Assembly (NCBI GenBank): GCA_026396875.1
Contig: JAPLVY010000003.1
Location: 1-35,728, forward strand
Length of the DNA: 35,728 nt
From: Candidatus Falkowiibacteriota bacterium
Lineage (GTDB): Bacteria; Patescibacteriota; Patescibacteriia; Patescibacteriales; UBA12465
Reading direction: 5' to 3'
The notes under the pieces were generated by a model. The model did not search any database. It saw only the letters and a list, made by a program, of their open reading frames with translations, and was not told the origin of the DNA. Each line of letters starts with the position of its first letter. The first letter of the stretch is position 1. Shown piece by piece: positions 7,161 through 16,136 of the stretch. The position numbers and the translations under genes are program-made.

Positions 7161-10100
7161 TCATATGTTTAAAGAACAAGGCAGTGCAAACATTGAAGAA
7201 GAAAACACTCTCAAAGAGCTCGAGAGCTCCTTTATTGATTCTCTTGAGGCGGTTGAAAGAATCGAAAAACTAGAACTAGCCCAGGAAAGTCAGAGTAATA
7301 GTCCTCTCTCAGAAAAGGTTTGGCAGGGAATTTCAGAAGCTGGTAGTAGGTTGGTTAAGGGTATTTCTTCAGAGGTGGCAAAAGCTTACGATTCAAATGC
7401 CATTACCATAACTTTCCGTGACCTCTATCTCAAGAAAAAATCTGGCAAGATCAGAGAGAACATTAGAGATTTAAATAGTCATAATTGGAGTAGAAATAAG
7501 CAAGAGCTAAACAAACTTTTCGAAACAGTAAAATCTGGTTTTTGGGGAGCCTCGAAATTCACCGCTGACACCGAACTCAGCCTTGGAAATCTCTTGATGC
7601 AGACAAAAGATTCTAACTTTTTAACCGATCCGGAAATCTCTGCACTATATCCGCAAATTTTCAATAAGCATCGCGCTGGTCAGTCTCCTGCTCGGGGTGG
7701 GTGGTCAGATTTTCTTGATAAATCTGGCTACGCTTTTATTAATAGACAGGGAAATGAAGCAGAAATAGATATCAAGGAAGAGATTGCCAAGGATAGTCAG
7801 GGTGATAGTTTTCTGACCCTTTCTTATTTGAGCAAAGTTTCTGAAAGCAGTTCGCATAGCAATAAAATTGATCACACTCAAGCGATAGAAGCAATCGACA
7901 AGATTATTGAACAATATCCAAATCTCAGAGATATTCCTTACAAACTGTTAGATTATTCTTTGAATAGTTTTCTAAATTGTCCAGATGAATTGCTCCACAA
8001 TGAAGAACGTCGCAACTTTCTTTTTGAAGCCTGGATTAAAAATCTAGACAGAAATGATTTTTTGAGGTTCACGCCTTTCTTTACGGAAAATCTGAAAAAT
8101 GCTTCTGAGCAGCAGAAAGAGTCTTTGAGAATTCACTGTCGTAATTCCAGTAGTTCATTTGGTGTTGCTGCTATGTTGGCAATGACCCCGCCCGATGCCA
8201 CGGACTCTAAGGCCGCAAAAGATTTTGATAAAATTAGTGATAGCGAAGAAGCTTTCAAGAAAACAGACAATATCCCTTTTCTTGCCTTGCGACCAGAAGT
8301 TTTTAAATTTCCCGTCGAGGATTACAATAAAAAATATGCTTTTCAGAGACTAGCTTCTTATGGCAACGATAGTAATAATTCGTGTGCCCTATTTCTTTCC
8401 GTGTTGGTAGAAAATATCTCGACCCTGAGCGCTGGCTTGGACGAGAAAGAGGTGGAAGAAATTGTTTCAAGGTTATTTTCCGGAAACAATCGCAATTTCT
8501 CCATAAAGGATATCCATTTGTGGTCGGAGTTTTTGGATGAAAAAGGCGCCCCTGACTATCTCAAAAAGATGGTCTACGGTAGTGTCCGTTCCGATTTTTT
8601 GCAATTGCACCAAATTTTGGTTGATGGCAAAGACGATGAACAAAACGCCTGGGTGCACTCACGGCCAGAGTTGTTAGCAGCTCTTCAATCGGAATATTTT
8701 AAAAAGAGCGCAAACAATGAATTGCGTCATTATTTCTACGAAACTCTTGACGGTAATTATCAAGTAGAAAATTTTAAAGAGCTAGTTGGCGCTTTTGCTA
8801 AGAAGCATCAAAACCTTGACGCCAATGAATTAGTTAATTTATTTATTTCTCCTGGTAAGGTGGACCGAAAATATATTTCCCGCTTCGTTGTTTCCATTTA
8901 CGACTATAACGCATTCAGGGATCAGCTAAAGAGCTTTGTTTCCGCCGGTAGAATCAGTCAAGATGATGTTTCTTGGTTTCTTGGGAGTTTCGTCGCCGAT
9001 GGTCAGCTCGACAATGCTTCTTCTGCGCTGAGAAATTTTTTGGAACGGGAAGATCTTGCCCCTGAGGATCGGACAGACTTATTGGCAAATTATTCCAGTA
9101 ATTCTCTAAAGAAATTTAAAGGTGGCGATGCTGATGATAGTTATCGCTCAAAAATTTTTAATCCAGTCGCCCTCGAATTCATGACGCCAGAAGAAAAGAG
9201 CGATTATGCCAGAAAATTCCTGGACTCTTTATTAGCTAATACTAATGACACCAGGAGAGTAGAGTTTATCTTTCGCGCCGACAATCTTCCTTTTCTGGAA
9301 ACTGCTTGGCCAGATCCAATTGCCAGGGCAGAATATTTAAAGAAAATCATCGGTGAAACAAAAACGTATAGCGCTGAAAGCACATTAATCAGATCATATT
9401 TTTCTTCTCAAGATGTCTTTAGTGTCCTGGAAGAGGCTGACCGACTAGATTTGGAAAATAGGTTTTTTGCCGAAGCTGATTTAACTGTTGTGGAAGCACT
9501 ATTTCTCTCCATGGATAAAATGTCAGTTAGTCAGAGAAATAGTTTTCGCGACTCATTTCTTAGTCGCCCTGATGTGCTGGCCGTTGGTGGCAGCACTAGT
9601 GCAAATAATTTTTGTTATAATTTCCGTAATCGTTTTCATGGCGCCGCCGATGCTGGTTATTTGGAAATATACAAAGAGCTTTATTCCAAGGTCCTTGCGA
9701 GCGAAAAGTTAACTGGTGACTATTTGGATCATTTGTTTATCCAAGATCTTTTGATTCAATCTCCGGATTTAACCAAGGAATATGTTGAAAAATTTCTTAC
9801 GTTTAAAAATCTAAATGGTTTCAGGGTTTTAAATCTCTTGTCTGAAGGAGGAATGTCAAAAATGGAGGCAGGTGATGTCAAAAGAATTTCTAAGCAAACA
9901 ATGGAACAGTTTGGTTTGACGCCAGATTTCTATAAACGCGCTGTTGCTGCCGACAAAGATAATCCCGATTTTTATTTGGATCAAGAGTTTTTTGACCTGG
10001 GTATCGATAATCTTAACGGGAGACAGGCTTTTCCTTCTGGCGTCGAATCATCCATAAATTTTATCAGTGAATTAAAAAGCGGACCGTTTATTGTTAGCGA

Positions 10101-12111
10101 GGCTCAAGAAAAAAAAATGCTTGGTGCGTTCTTTGACAATTATTACGAAATTGATGCAATAACCGCTCTGTATAAATACGACAATAAGTTCTGTGAAGAA
10201 ATAATACTCAAGAAACTGACGGAAAAAGGTCGATCTCTTATGTCCAATCTTTTTCGTTCGGGGATTTCTTTTTCTGAGGAAATGAATCAAAACATGCTGG
10301 AAAATTTCAAAAGTGATTTTGCTTCTGAAGAAAAGATGTTCACCGATTTATGTTATTATTTCAAAAAAAATCCGGAATATGTGATTTTGATCAAGGACAT
10401 GGTCAAAAAAATGCCGTCAGAAAAGCTTGGGGCCTTCAAAATGATAATGTTTGACGAAGATCTGCTCGATGCTAGCGAACTAAAGAATTTTTATGAGGAT
10501 GTAATCAGAAACGGCGGCGCCAGTGTGCGCGAACAAGTTTTGCAGACAGCCGATATTCTTGGTTCTTTGGTTAGTCGAGGAAAGACTGATGAACTCAGTA
10601 AATTTTTTAATGAGCCTGATCCGGTAGCAGAAAACCAGTTAAAAGATATTGCTTCTTTTACTGAAAAGTATTCACTGGAAAACAAGGGAAGAACGATCGC
10701 CGTAATGTTGTTTGCCAAGGAGTATTTGCCAGAGTTATCTCTTAACGAAGTGATCGCTAAGGTGTCAGGTCGCCTAGAAAAATACGAGAAGATACTAGAA
10801 AAATATTCTTACAAAAATATTCCTGAGGGGCTGAATGCTTCCATCGGCATGGAATATGAGGTTACCCGTTCCACAGCAAATGGTTATGAGGAAATTACCG
10901 GACAAGACTTCAAAAAAGATATTGTTCGCTTAAGTAAGGCAGCCCATGTTGGCAACGGGAACGATGCGGTCCACGAAATTGCTACCAGACCCGCACTCAA
11001 TCCCTATTTGATGCTCTTGGAAACTCAAATCCTTAATGATACTGATTTTGTTGATTTTAATTTCCAGCGCTCCCCTGATTATCAGAAGGGCGCCAGAGGC
11101 TTCCATTTGACCATTGGTGGTGCTCGCGGTCTCAAAGTTGATGATAATACCAATTTTTTACAGAATTCAATTATTGCCGCCTCTTGGGGCGGGGTCCAGG
11201 CGGGCCAATTGGGAGCAAGAGCTAACCGTGGTCGCGGTGTCTCTCTGCGTTTTCGTGAGGCAAATGCCAGCAATAACATCAAATTATTCGAAGAGAACAC
11301 TAGTTCCGTTGAGCTAAGATCGCTTTCTATCGACAAAATGGAAACTTTGCAGCGGGCAGTTACCACCTCTTTTCATGGGGCTATCGCCATTCAGGCCTTA
11401 AATAAATACTCCGATAAGAATTCAGCAGAACTGAGTAATTATTTTAATCAGGCGACAAGTAAAAATGATTTTTTGAAATTAATTTCCAATGTTCAGTTTG
11501 ATGAGATAGACCAAAATACTGGAGAGATTATTTATTATTGGGCGGAAGCAGTTAACGCTATTGAAAAAGCAGTAGAAAATCACAATGAAGCTTTCTTGTC
11601 GGAAGAGGTCAATGGTTATCTCGATCAAAATGACATCTGGGTCGATTCCCGTGATTTTGGCGGCGAGTATAATCGTAAACGTTTTGAATCAGTGGTTAAG
11701 TCCATGGATGATACTTTGTCGGTGGAGGAATACTTCAATTCCACCAAGATTCAAAGAAGCAAATTGTTTTATAGCTTCGACGAGGAGTTGTCAGACAAGC
11801 TGACGAAGATAAATAATCTCTTCTTGAAGGGCGGCTCAGTTAGCAAGGGTGGCGAAGGAGAAAAAGATGAGAAAATTTTTAAGGGTGATCAGGCCAATGC
11901 CTTGGCGATGCTTACGTTTACCAAACTAGACAATGAAAATCTGGAATATCGAAGCGATAGTGAATTTTTGGATTACAGCGTTTTTAATACCCAGGGAGAC
12001 AAAAGAGAGGGTTATTATGCGCTTCAAGGAGCAAGTGAAAAGATGCTGACTCACGCAACCCAAAGGGCTCTGTTAGATTTTAATAAAAAGATGGAGACCC
12101 TGCTTAACTAG
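7138..12111 (+). CDS. Giant helical protein with C-terminal amidoligase-like domain
   Basis: A 1657-residue cytoplasmic protein with no signal peptide or membrane helices. About the first 1200 residues are charged, aromatic-rich and probably alpha-helical (possible degenerate helical repeats); no family was recognised. The segment from about 1230 to 1420 shows the ordered motifs of the amidoligase / glutamate-cysteine-ligase-like (glutamine-synthetase fold) superfamily: GMEYE (1237-1241), VHEIATRP (1278-1285, cf. ElvSpPL), GFHLTIGG (1321-1328, cf. GlHvHv; the second His is Thr), RGRGVSLRFR (1364-1373) and SVELRS (1390-1395). If active it would ligate a carboxylate to an amine using ATP. The superfamily call is a motif-level inference. 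The gene is alone between a promoter at 6982 and a terminator at 12137. The true start may be 7020 (see the upstream frame). Confidence 0.8.
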   Translation: MVTKKSLNHMFKEQGSANIEEENTLKELESSFIDSLEAVERIEKLELAQESQSNSPLSEKVWQGISEAGSRLVKGISSEVAKAYDSNAITITFRDLYLKKKSGKIRENIRDLNSHNWSRNKQELNKLFETVKSGFWGASKFTADTELSLGNLLMQTKDSNFLTDPEISALYPQIFNKHRAGQSPARGGWSDFLDKSGYAFINRQGNEAEIDIKEEIAKDSQGDSFLTLSYLSKVSESSSHSNKIDHTQAIEAIDKIIEQYPNLRDIPYKLLDYSLNSFLNCPDELLHNEERRNFLFEAWIKNLDRNDFLRFTPFFTENLKNASEQQKESLRIHCRNSSSSFGVAAMLAMTPPDATDSKAAKDFDKISDSEEAFKKTDNIPFLALRPEVFKFPVEDYNKKYAFQRLASYGNDSNNSCALFLSVLVENISTLSAGLDEKEVEEIVSRLFSGNNRNFSIKDIHLWSEFLDEKGAPDYLKKMVYGSVRSDFLQLHQILVDGKDDEQNAWVHSRPELLAALQSEYFKKSANNELRHYFYETLDGNYQVENFKELVGAFAKKHQNLDANELVNLFISPGKVDRKYISRFVVSIYDYNAFRDQLKSFVSAGRISQDDVSWFLGSFVADGQLDNASSALRNFLEREDLAPEDRTDLLANYSSNSLKKFKGGDADDSYRSKIFNPVALEFMTPEEKSDYARKFLDSLLANTNDTRRVEFIFRADNLPFLETAWPDPIARAEYLKKIIGETKTYSAESTLIRSYFSSQDVFSVLEEADRLDLENRFFAEADLTVVEALFLSMDKMSVSQRNSFRDSFLSRPDVLAVGGSTSANNFCYNFRNRFHGAADAGYLEIYKELYSKVLASEKLTGDYLDHLFIQDLLIQSPDLTKEYVEKFLTFKNLNGFRVLNLLSEGGMSKMEAGDVKRISKQTMEQFGLTPDFYKRAVAADKDNPDFYLDQEFFDLGIDNLNGRQAFPSGVESSINFISELKSGPFIVSEAQEKKMLGAFFDNYYEIDAITALYKYDNKFCEEIILKKLTEKGRSLMSNLFRSGISFSEEMNQNMLENFKSDFASEEKMFTDLCYYFKKNPEYVILIKDMVKKMPSEKLGAFKMIMFDEDLLDASELKNFYEDVIRNGGASVREQVLQTADILGSLVSRGKTDELSKFFNEPDPVAENQLKDIASFTEKYSLENKGRTIAVMLFAKEYLPELSLNEVIAKVSGRLEKYEKILEKYSYKNIPEGLNASIGMEYEVTRSTANGYEEITGQDFKKDIVRLSKAAHVGNGNDAVHEIATRPALNPYLMLLETQILNDTDFVDFNFQRSPDYQKGARGFHLTIGGARGLKVDDNTNFLQNSIIAASWGGVQAGQLGARANRGRGVSLRFREANASNNIKLFEENTSSVELRSLSIDKMETLQRAVTTSFHGAIAIQALNKYSDKNSAELSNYFNQATSKNDFLKLISNVQFDEIDQNTGEIIYYWAEAVNAIEKAVENHNEAFLSEEVNGYLDQNDIWVDSRDFGGEYNRKRFESVVKSMDDTLSVEEYFNSTKIQRSKLFYSFDEELSDKLTKINNLFLKGGSVSKGGEGEKDEKIFKGDQANALAMLTFTKLDNENLEYRSDSEFLDYSVFNTQGDKREGYYALQGASEKMLTHATQRALLDFNKKMETLLN

Positions 12112-12136
12112 AGGTATTGAAAAATTATCAAAAATA

Positions 12137-12168
12137 AAAAAACTCCTTTTCTGGAGTTTTTTGTTTTT
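12137..12168. terminator. Bidirectional terminator between convergent genes
   Basis: AAAAAACTCC (12137-12146) pairs with GGAGTTTTTT (12153-12162), with A- and T-runs on both sides. It separates the giant gene from the minus-strand methyltransferase that ends at 12169. Confidence 0.88.
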
Positions 12169-12801
12169 TTAGAATTTTTGAAGCAAAACAGCTCGGTGAT
12201 GAGCTTCATTTTCGCGCTCCAAGTCTTTGTAATCGACAATCTGTAGCCGATTTTTACCGATTTCTTGTCGAAAATATTTCCAACAATGATCGTAGAAACT
12301 TACCTCGAAGTTCGTTAGATGATGATGTGGCTTTTTACAACCGTCGTCGTGAAACAAGCAATTCAGGCCAAAAAACCCACCGATTTTTAGAACTCTGGCA
12401 GTTTCCTCTATTAAATTCTTGATAGAATCCAAATAGATCATTGTTGAGAAAGAAGTGGCGAGATCAAAGTAGTCGCTTGGAACGGCTATTTTTTCTGTTT
12501 GTAAATCTGCTAAGACAGTTTCAAATTTCAGATGTCGTCCATAGATTTCGTTTACCATTTTCAGAGCTTCTTTTGACGAATCCACTAGGGTGAATTCCTT
12601 AAGATTTAAGACGGTCATGGTTTTTAGAATTGAAGTGCCTGGTCCGGCGCCCAAGTCAATTAAATTACCCCCTGGAGAAAATTTTTTTTCTCGAAGCATA
12701 AAAATTATTTGATCTATCCAGGGATTGTTGGCTGTCTGATTGCAGGTGGATAAATATCCGGCGACCACCCATGGCCTACCATAGTATACTGTTGCTCTCA
12801 T
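12169..12801 (-). CDS. SAM-dependent class I methyltransferase
   Basis: A 210-residue Rossmann-fold methyltransferase. Motif I is NLIDLGAGPGTS (about 46-57), then the acidic end of strand 2 (LVDSS, about 73-77), motif with DYFDLATSFSTMIYL and the RVLKIGGFFGLN post-motif III. The N-terminus (YYGRPWVVAGYLST) and a His-rich KKPHHHL stretch are distinctive, but the substrate cannot be predicted. A short AAAAGGA ribosome site precedes the ATG. It is divergent from guaB. Confidence 0.85.
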   Translation of the reverse strand: MRATVYYGRPWVVAGYLSTCNQTANNPWIDQIIFMLREKKFSPGGNLIDLGAGPGTSILKTMTVLNLKEFTLVDSSKEALKMVNEIYGRHLKFETVLADLQTEKIAVPSDYFDLATSFSTMIYLDSIKNLIEETARVLKIGGFFGLNCLFHDDGCKKPHHHLTNFEVSFYDHCWKYFRQEIGKNRLQIVDYKDLERENEAHHRAVLLQKF

Positions 12802-12844
12802 TCCTTTTATTGTTTTTTTGTTGTTAAAGATTAGACGTTTTTAG

Positions 12845-12873
12845 ACTCTAATATATTAGCATTGTATTGTCAA
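12845..12873 (-). promoter_or_regulatory. Minus-strand promoter of the methyltransferase
   Basis: On the minus strand TTGACA (12873-12868), 17 bp, TAGAGT (12850-12845). A perfect 12-bp palindrome CTAATATATTAG (12848-12859) overlaps the spacer and -10 and could be an operator. Confidence 0.55.
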
Positions 12874-12894
12874 TGGCAAGCTGTATATTCCATC

Positions 12895-12923
12895 TTGACT
12901 TTGCCTCTCATTTGACATAATAT
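12895..12923 (+). promoter_or_regulatory. Promoter of guaB-purA
   Basis: TTGACT (12895-12900), 17 bp, TAATAT (12918-12923). The leader of about 75 nt contains a small hairpin (TCCTG/CAGGA around 12939-12953) followed by TTTTT, too weak to call an attenuator. Confidence 0.6.
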
Positions 12924-13003
12924 GGCCTCGTCTGGTATTTCCTGATAATCAGGATTTTTCGGGCAAAAAAATGTAAATTAATAACTAAATATTCAAATAA
13001 AAA

Positions 13004-14539
13004 ATGGACGAAAACAAACAAAAAACAAACAGAAAATGTGACAGTTTTTTTAAGAAAATGACTCGTCAAGGCATCGCCCTTAGTTATGGCGATGTTCGAT
13101 TAAAAACAACCTATTCAGAGGTATTGCCGAAAGAAACCAATCTGGTGAGCAAGTTTTCTCGGAACATATCTTTAAACATTCCGATTGTTTCCTCGCCGAT
13201 GGATACGGTCACTGAAACCAGGATGGCAATTGCCATGGCGTTCCTTGGTGGTATTGGGATTATTCATAAATCACTTACCCCGCAGGAGCAGGCTTCATAT
13301 GTCGGTTCAGTAAAACATTACCTTAATGCTTTTATTGCCAAGCCGGTTTGCGTCAAAGAATCTGACCTTGTTGAGTCGGTTTTAAAAATGCGTCTCAAAA
13401 AAGGCTATGATTTTTTTAGTTTTCCGGTGATTGATAATTCTGGCAAGGTAGTCGGCATAGTGACGCGTAATGATTTTGATTTCTGTTTTGACTCAAGTGT
13501 CAAAATTTCCGAGATTATGTCTAAAGAAATTGAACAGTTTTCTTTAATCGGTGATGACATTGACGTAAACACCGCCTGTCAGCGAATGCTGGAAAATCGC
13601 AAGAAAATTTTGCCGGTTTTTAGTAAAAGCGGGACATTTCATGGAATTTTTACCCTGGCAGATGTTAAGCGTATTGTTAAAGGAGACTTCAAGGATTACA
13701 ATCTTGACGCCTTGGGCAATCTGCGAGTTGGCGCTGCAGTTGGTGTTGGGTCTGATCTCGAGGAACGCTTGGAGCTGTTGAGTCGTAAGAATATCGACGT
13801 TATCGTTATTGATTCAGCGCATGGTGATTCCAGAGCAGTAATTGATGTTCTTAAGTACTGCAAGGCCAATTATCCGATGATTGATGTGGTTGTAGGGAAT
13901 ATTTCCGAAGGCGCATCAGCCAAAAGATTGGTTGACGCTGGCGCTGATGGGCTACGCATTGGTCAAGGACCTGGTTCTATTTGTACAACCAGAATTATTG
14001 CCGGCGTTGGCTGCCCTCAGGTTTCCGCAATTTATGAATGCGCTTTGGCGGTCAGAGGTTCTGGTGTGCCAATCTGCGGTGATGGCGGAATCGAATATTC
14101 TGGTGATGTCAGTATTGCTTTAGCTGCTGGTGCAGATAACGTGATGTTGGGAAAAGTTTTGGCAGGCACCGAAGAAGCCCCGGGAATCACTTTTTGGGAG
14201 CAGGGGAGACAGAAAAAGGTTTACCGCGGCATGGGGTCTTTAGAGGCTATGATTGCCAGCAAAGCTTCCAGGGAAAGATATCTTCAGGGGGAAAATTCTC
14301 CTTCTAAGTTGGTGCCGGAAGGCATTGAGTCTAAAGTTGATTATAAAGGAAATGTTTCCGATGTTATCAACCAGTTTCTGGGAGGATTAAGAAGTGGTCT
14401 CGGCTATCTTGGGGCGAAAGATATTCTATCGCTGCAAGAATTGGCCGACTTTCACATGATTACTGGTGCTGGTCTCAAGGAGTCACATCCGCATGGCTTG
14501 GATTATATCCAAAATGCACCAAATTATTCTATTAGTTAA
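13004..14539 (+). CDS. guaB: Inosine-5'-monophosphate dehydrogenase
   Basis: A 511-residue IMP dehydrogenase that oxidises IMP to XMP with NAD, the first committed step to GMP. Two CBS domains (about 110-230) are inserted in the TIM barrel. Hallmarks: [10 protein letters not shown] near the N-terminus, [20 protein letters not shown], the active-site loop [18 protein letters not shown] with catalytic Cys327, CGDGGI, and the flap [10 protein letters not shown]. The N-terminus has about 20 extra residues rich in Lys/Asn. No Shine-Dalgarno is visible. It lies 23 bases before purA, so the pair directs IMP to both GMP and AMP branches. Confidence 0.95.
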   Translation: MDENKQKTNRKCDSFFKKMTRQGIALSYGDVRLKTTYSEVLPKETNLVSKFSRNISLNIPIVSSPMDTVTETRMAIAMAFLGGIGIIHKSLTPQEQASYVGSVKHYLNAFIAKPVCVKESDLVESVLKMRLKKGYDFFSFPVIDNSGKVVGIVTRNDFDFCFDSSVKISEIMSKEIEQFSLIGDDIDVNTACQRMLENRKKILPVFSKSGTFHGIFTLADVKRIVKGDFKDYNLDALGNLRVGAAVGVGSDLEERLELLSRKNIDVIVIDSAHGDSRAVIDVLKYCKANYPMIDVVVGNISEGASAKRLVDAGADGLRIGQGPGSICTTRIIAGVGCPQVSAIYECALAVRGSGVPICGDGGIEYSGDVSIALAAGADNVMLGKVLAGTEEAPGITFWEQGRQKKVYRGMGSLEAMIASKASRERYLQGENSPSKLVPEGIESKVDYKGNVSDVINQFLGGLRSGLGYLGAKDILSLQELADFHMITGAGLKESHPHGLDYIQNAPNYSIS

Positions 14540-14562
14540 ATTAAAATCAAAAATCATTAGTA

Positions 14563-16053
14563 ATGGAAAAACTGTTAAAAAACGTTAATGTCCTTGCGAT
14601 AACCTGCTTACAGTGGGGCGATACCGGCAAGGGGAAACTCGTGGATTTGTTTGCTCTCTGGGCAGATATTATTGCACGAGGCACCGGCGGAGACAACGCT
14701 GGTCACACTATTTGCTATAATGGCAACACTTATGTGTTTCACATTGTGCCTTCGGGCATTCTTTATGATAAAGATGGCAAAATTAATATTATTGGCAACG
14801 GCACAGTAGTTTATGCAAAAACTTTGTGCAATGAGTTGGGTTTGTTGACAGCAAATGGTCTGAGTTATCAGAATCTGATGTTAGCTTGGAATGCCAAACT
14901 AATTCTCCCTTCCCATATTCTTTTGGATCGGGTTAGGGAATCAGGCAAGGATGGCAGAATCGGTAGTACCGGCAAAGGCATCGCTCCGACATACATGGAT
15001 CATGTTGGCCGTAAGGGACTGATTGTAAATGACTTGCTGAATCCTGATATTTTTGCAGCAAAATTGAAGAGACATTTAGTTGAGAAGCGTTTACTGCTTA
15101 AAAATTATGATCACGGGTTAATTCAGGAAATCATGGCTCATGAACATTTGGAACACGGCGCTTACTATAATGCTAAAAAAATATTTGACGAAGAATCAAT
15201 CATTCAAAAATATTTGGCTTATGGACAAAAGCTTAGACCTTTAATCAAGGACACCGATAATTTTTTGAGAAACGCCCATAAAGGCGGTGCCAAAATATTA
15301 TTAGAGGGGGCACAGGGGAATCTCCTAAGTATTGATCATGGGACCTACCCTTATGTCACTTCTTCTGATTGTTCGGTGGCTGGTTTAGCCAAAGGAGTTG
15401 GCCTTAGCGCTCGAGATGTTGATAAATCTCTTGGAATAATTAAGGGTTTCTACGAAACTCGAGTTGGCGAAGGTCCTTTCCCGACAGAAATGGGTGGCAA
15501 AGAATCTGACTTGTGGTGTAATGGCGGTCAGGCTACTAAAGAAATAGAAGCTGCCAAATATGCTAAGGTACCTATTAACTGGCAAAGCGCATTTGACCAG
15601 GGGGTGGGAATTAGAATTAGAGGTGGCGAATATGGAGCTACCACTGGAAGACCTCGTCGTACCGGTTGGCTGGACCTTCCTCTATTGTCTTATTCCATAA
15701 AATTCTCTGGTCCGGAAGTTGTTCTAACTAAACTCGACGTTCTTGATGAATGTGAGGTAATTAAAATCTGTTCAGCATATCGCTATGAAGGACCAACCTT
15801 CCAGCACGCTGATCGAACTATTAAAGCGGGAGATGTCTTAAAAGACGTGATACCGAACGATGAATTTCTGAAACACTGCGTTCCAATTTATCGGGAATTT
15901 CCCGGTTGGCAATGCAGTATTGAAAAAACTAGAAATTTCACCGATTTGCCAAGCAAGTTAAAAGATATTTTGCAATTCATTGTTGAAGAAACCGGAATTG
16001 ATCCCAAAATTATCTCTGTCGGCGCTGATCGTGAAGCAACTATTTTTGTTTAA
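14563..16053 (+). CDS. purA: Adenylosuccinate synthetase, divergent long form
   Basis: A 496-residue adenylosuccinate synthetase (E. coli PurA is 432) that condenses IMP and aspartate with GTP. Conserved: phosphate loop QWGDTGKGK with catalytic Asp20, NAGHT, GNGTVVY, IGSTGKGIAPTYMDHVGRKGL, LEGAQGNLLSIDHGTYPYVTSS, ETRVGEGPFPTE, GATTGRPRRTGWLDL, TKLDVLD, and the C-terminal ISVGADREATI. Oddities: the usual GDEGKGK Glu is Thr21, the GGHNAGHT first His is Asp, and about 25-35 extra residues (about 315-350) lie between PFPTEMG and the GATTGR motif. All expected catalytic Asp/His positions remain, so it is probably functional. It is the second gene of a two-gene operon with guaB. Confidence 0.93.
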   Translation: MEKLLKNVNVLAITCLQWGDTGKGKLVDLFALWADIIARGTGGDNAGHTICYNGNTYVFHIVPSGILYDKDGKINIIGNGTVVYAKTLCNELGLLTANGLSYQNLMLAWNAKLILPSHILLDRVRESGKDGRIGSTGKGIAPTYMDHVGRKGLIVNDLLNPDIFAAKLKRHLVEKRLLLKNYDHGLIQEIMAHEHLEHGAYYNAKKIFDEESIIQKYLAYGQKLRPLIKDTDNFLRNAHKGGAKILLEGAQGNLLSIDHGTYPYVTSSDCSVAGLAKGVGLSARDVDKSLGIIKGFYETRVGEGPFPTEMGGKESDLWCNGGQATKEIEAAKYAKVPINWQSAFDQGVGIRIRGGEYGATTGRPRRTGWLDLPLLSYSIKFSGPEVVLTKLDVLDECEVIKICSAYRYEGPTFQHADRTIKAGDVLKDVIPNDEFLKHCVPIYREFPGWQCSIEKTRNFTDLPSKLKDILQFIVEETGIDPKIISVGADREATIFV

Positions 16054-16066
16054 CCACAATTTTTCT

Positions 16067-16096
16067 AAACCGCTAGATTTTAACTAGCGGTTTTTT
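16067..16096 (+). terminator. Intrinsic terminator after purA
   Basis: AAACCGCTAG (16067-16076) pairs with CTAGCGGTTT (16084-16093), 7-base loop, followed by a T-run. Confidence 0.92.
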
Positions 16097-16122
16097 ATTT
16101 TCCCAATTAAACGGCAAAGATG

Positions 16123-16128
16123 TATAAT
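16123..16128 (+). promoter_or_regulatory. -10 box giving a leaderless message at 16137
   Basis: TATAAT at 16123-16128 ends 8 bases before the ATG at 16137, so the transcript should start at or within two bases of the ATG. A weak TTCCCA (16100-16105) is at 17-bp spacing. Confidence 0.6.
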
Positions 16129-16136
16129 GAAGGTAT

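Noticed and set aside
12924-13003. Riboswitch or attenuator in the guaB leader
   Set aside because: Only a 5-bp hairpin and a few Ts are visible; the conserved loops of purine or other known riboswitches were not found.
14563-16053. PurZ-type (2-aminoadenine) enzyme
   Set aside because: The altered phosphate loop suggested it, but the catalytic Asp of PurA is kept, the length is longer rather than shorter, and no phage-type genes are nearby.
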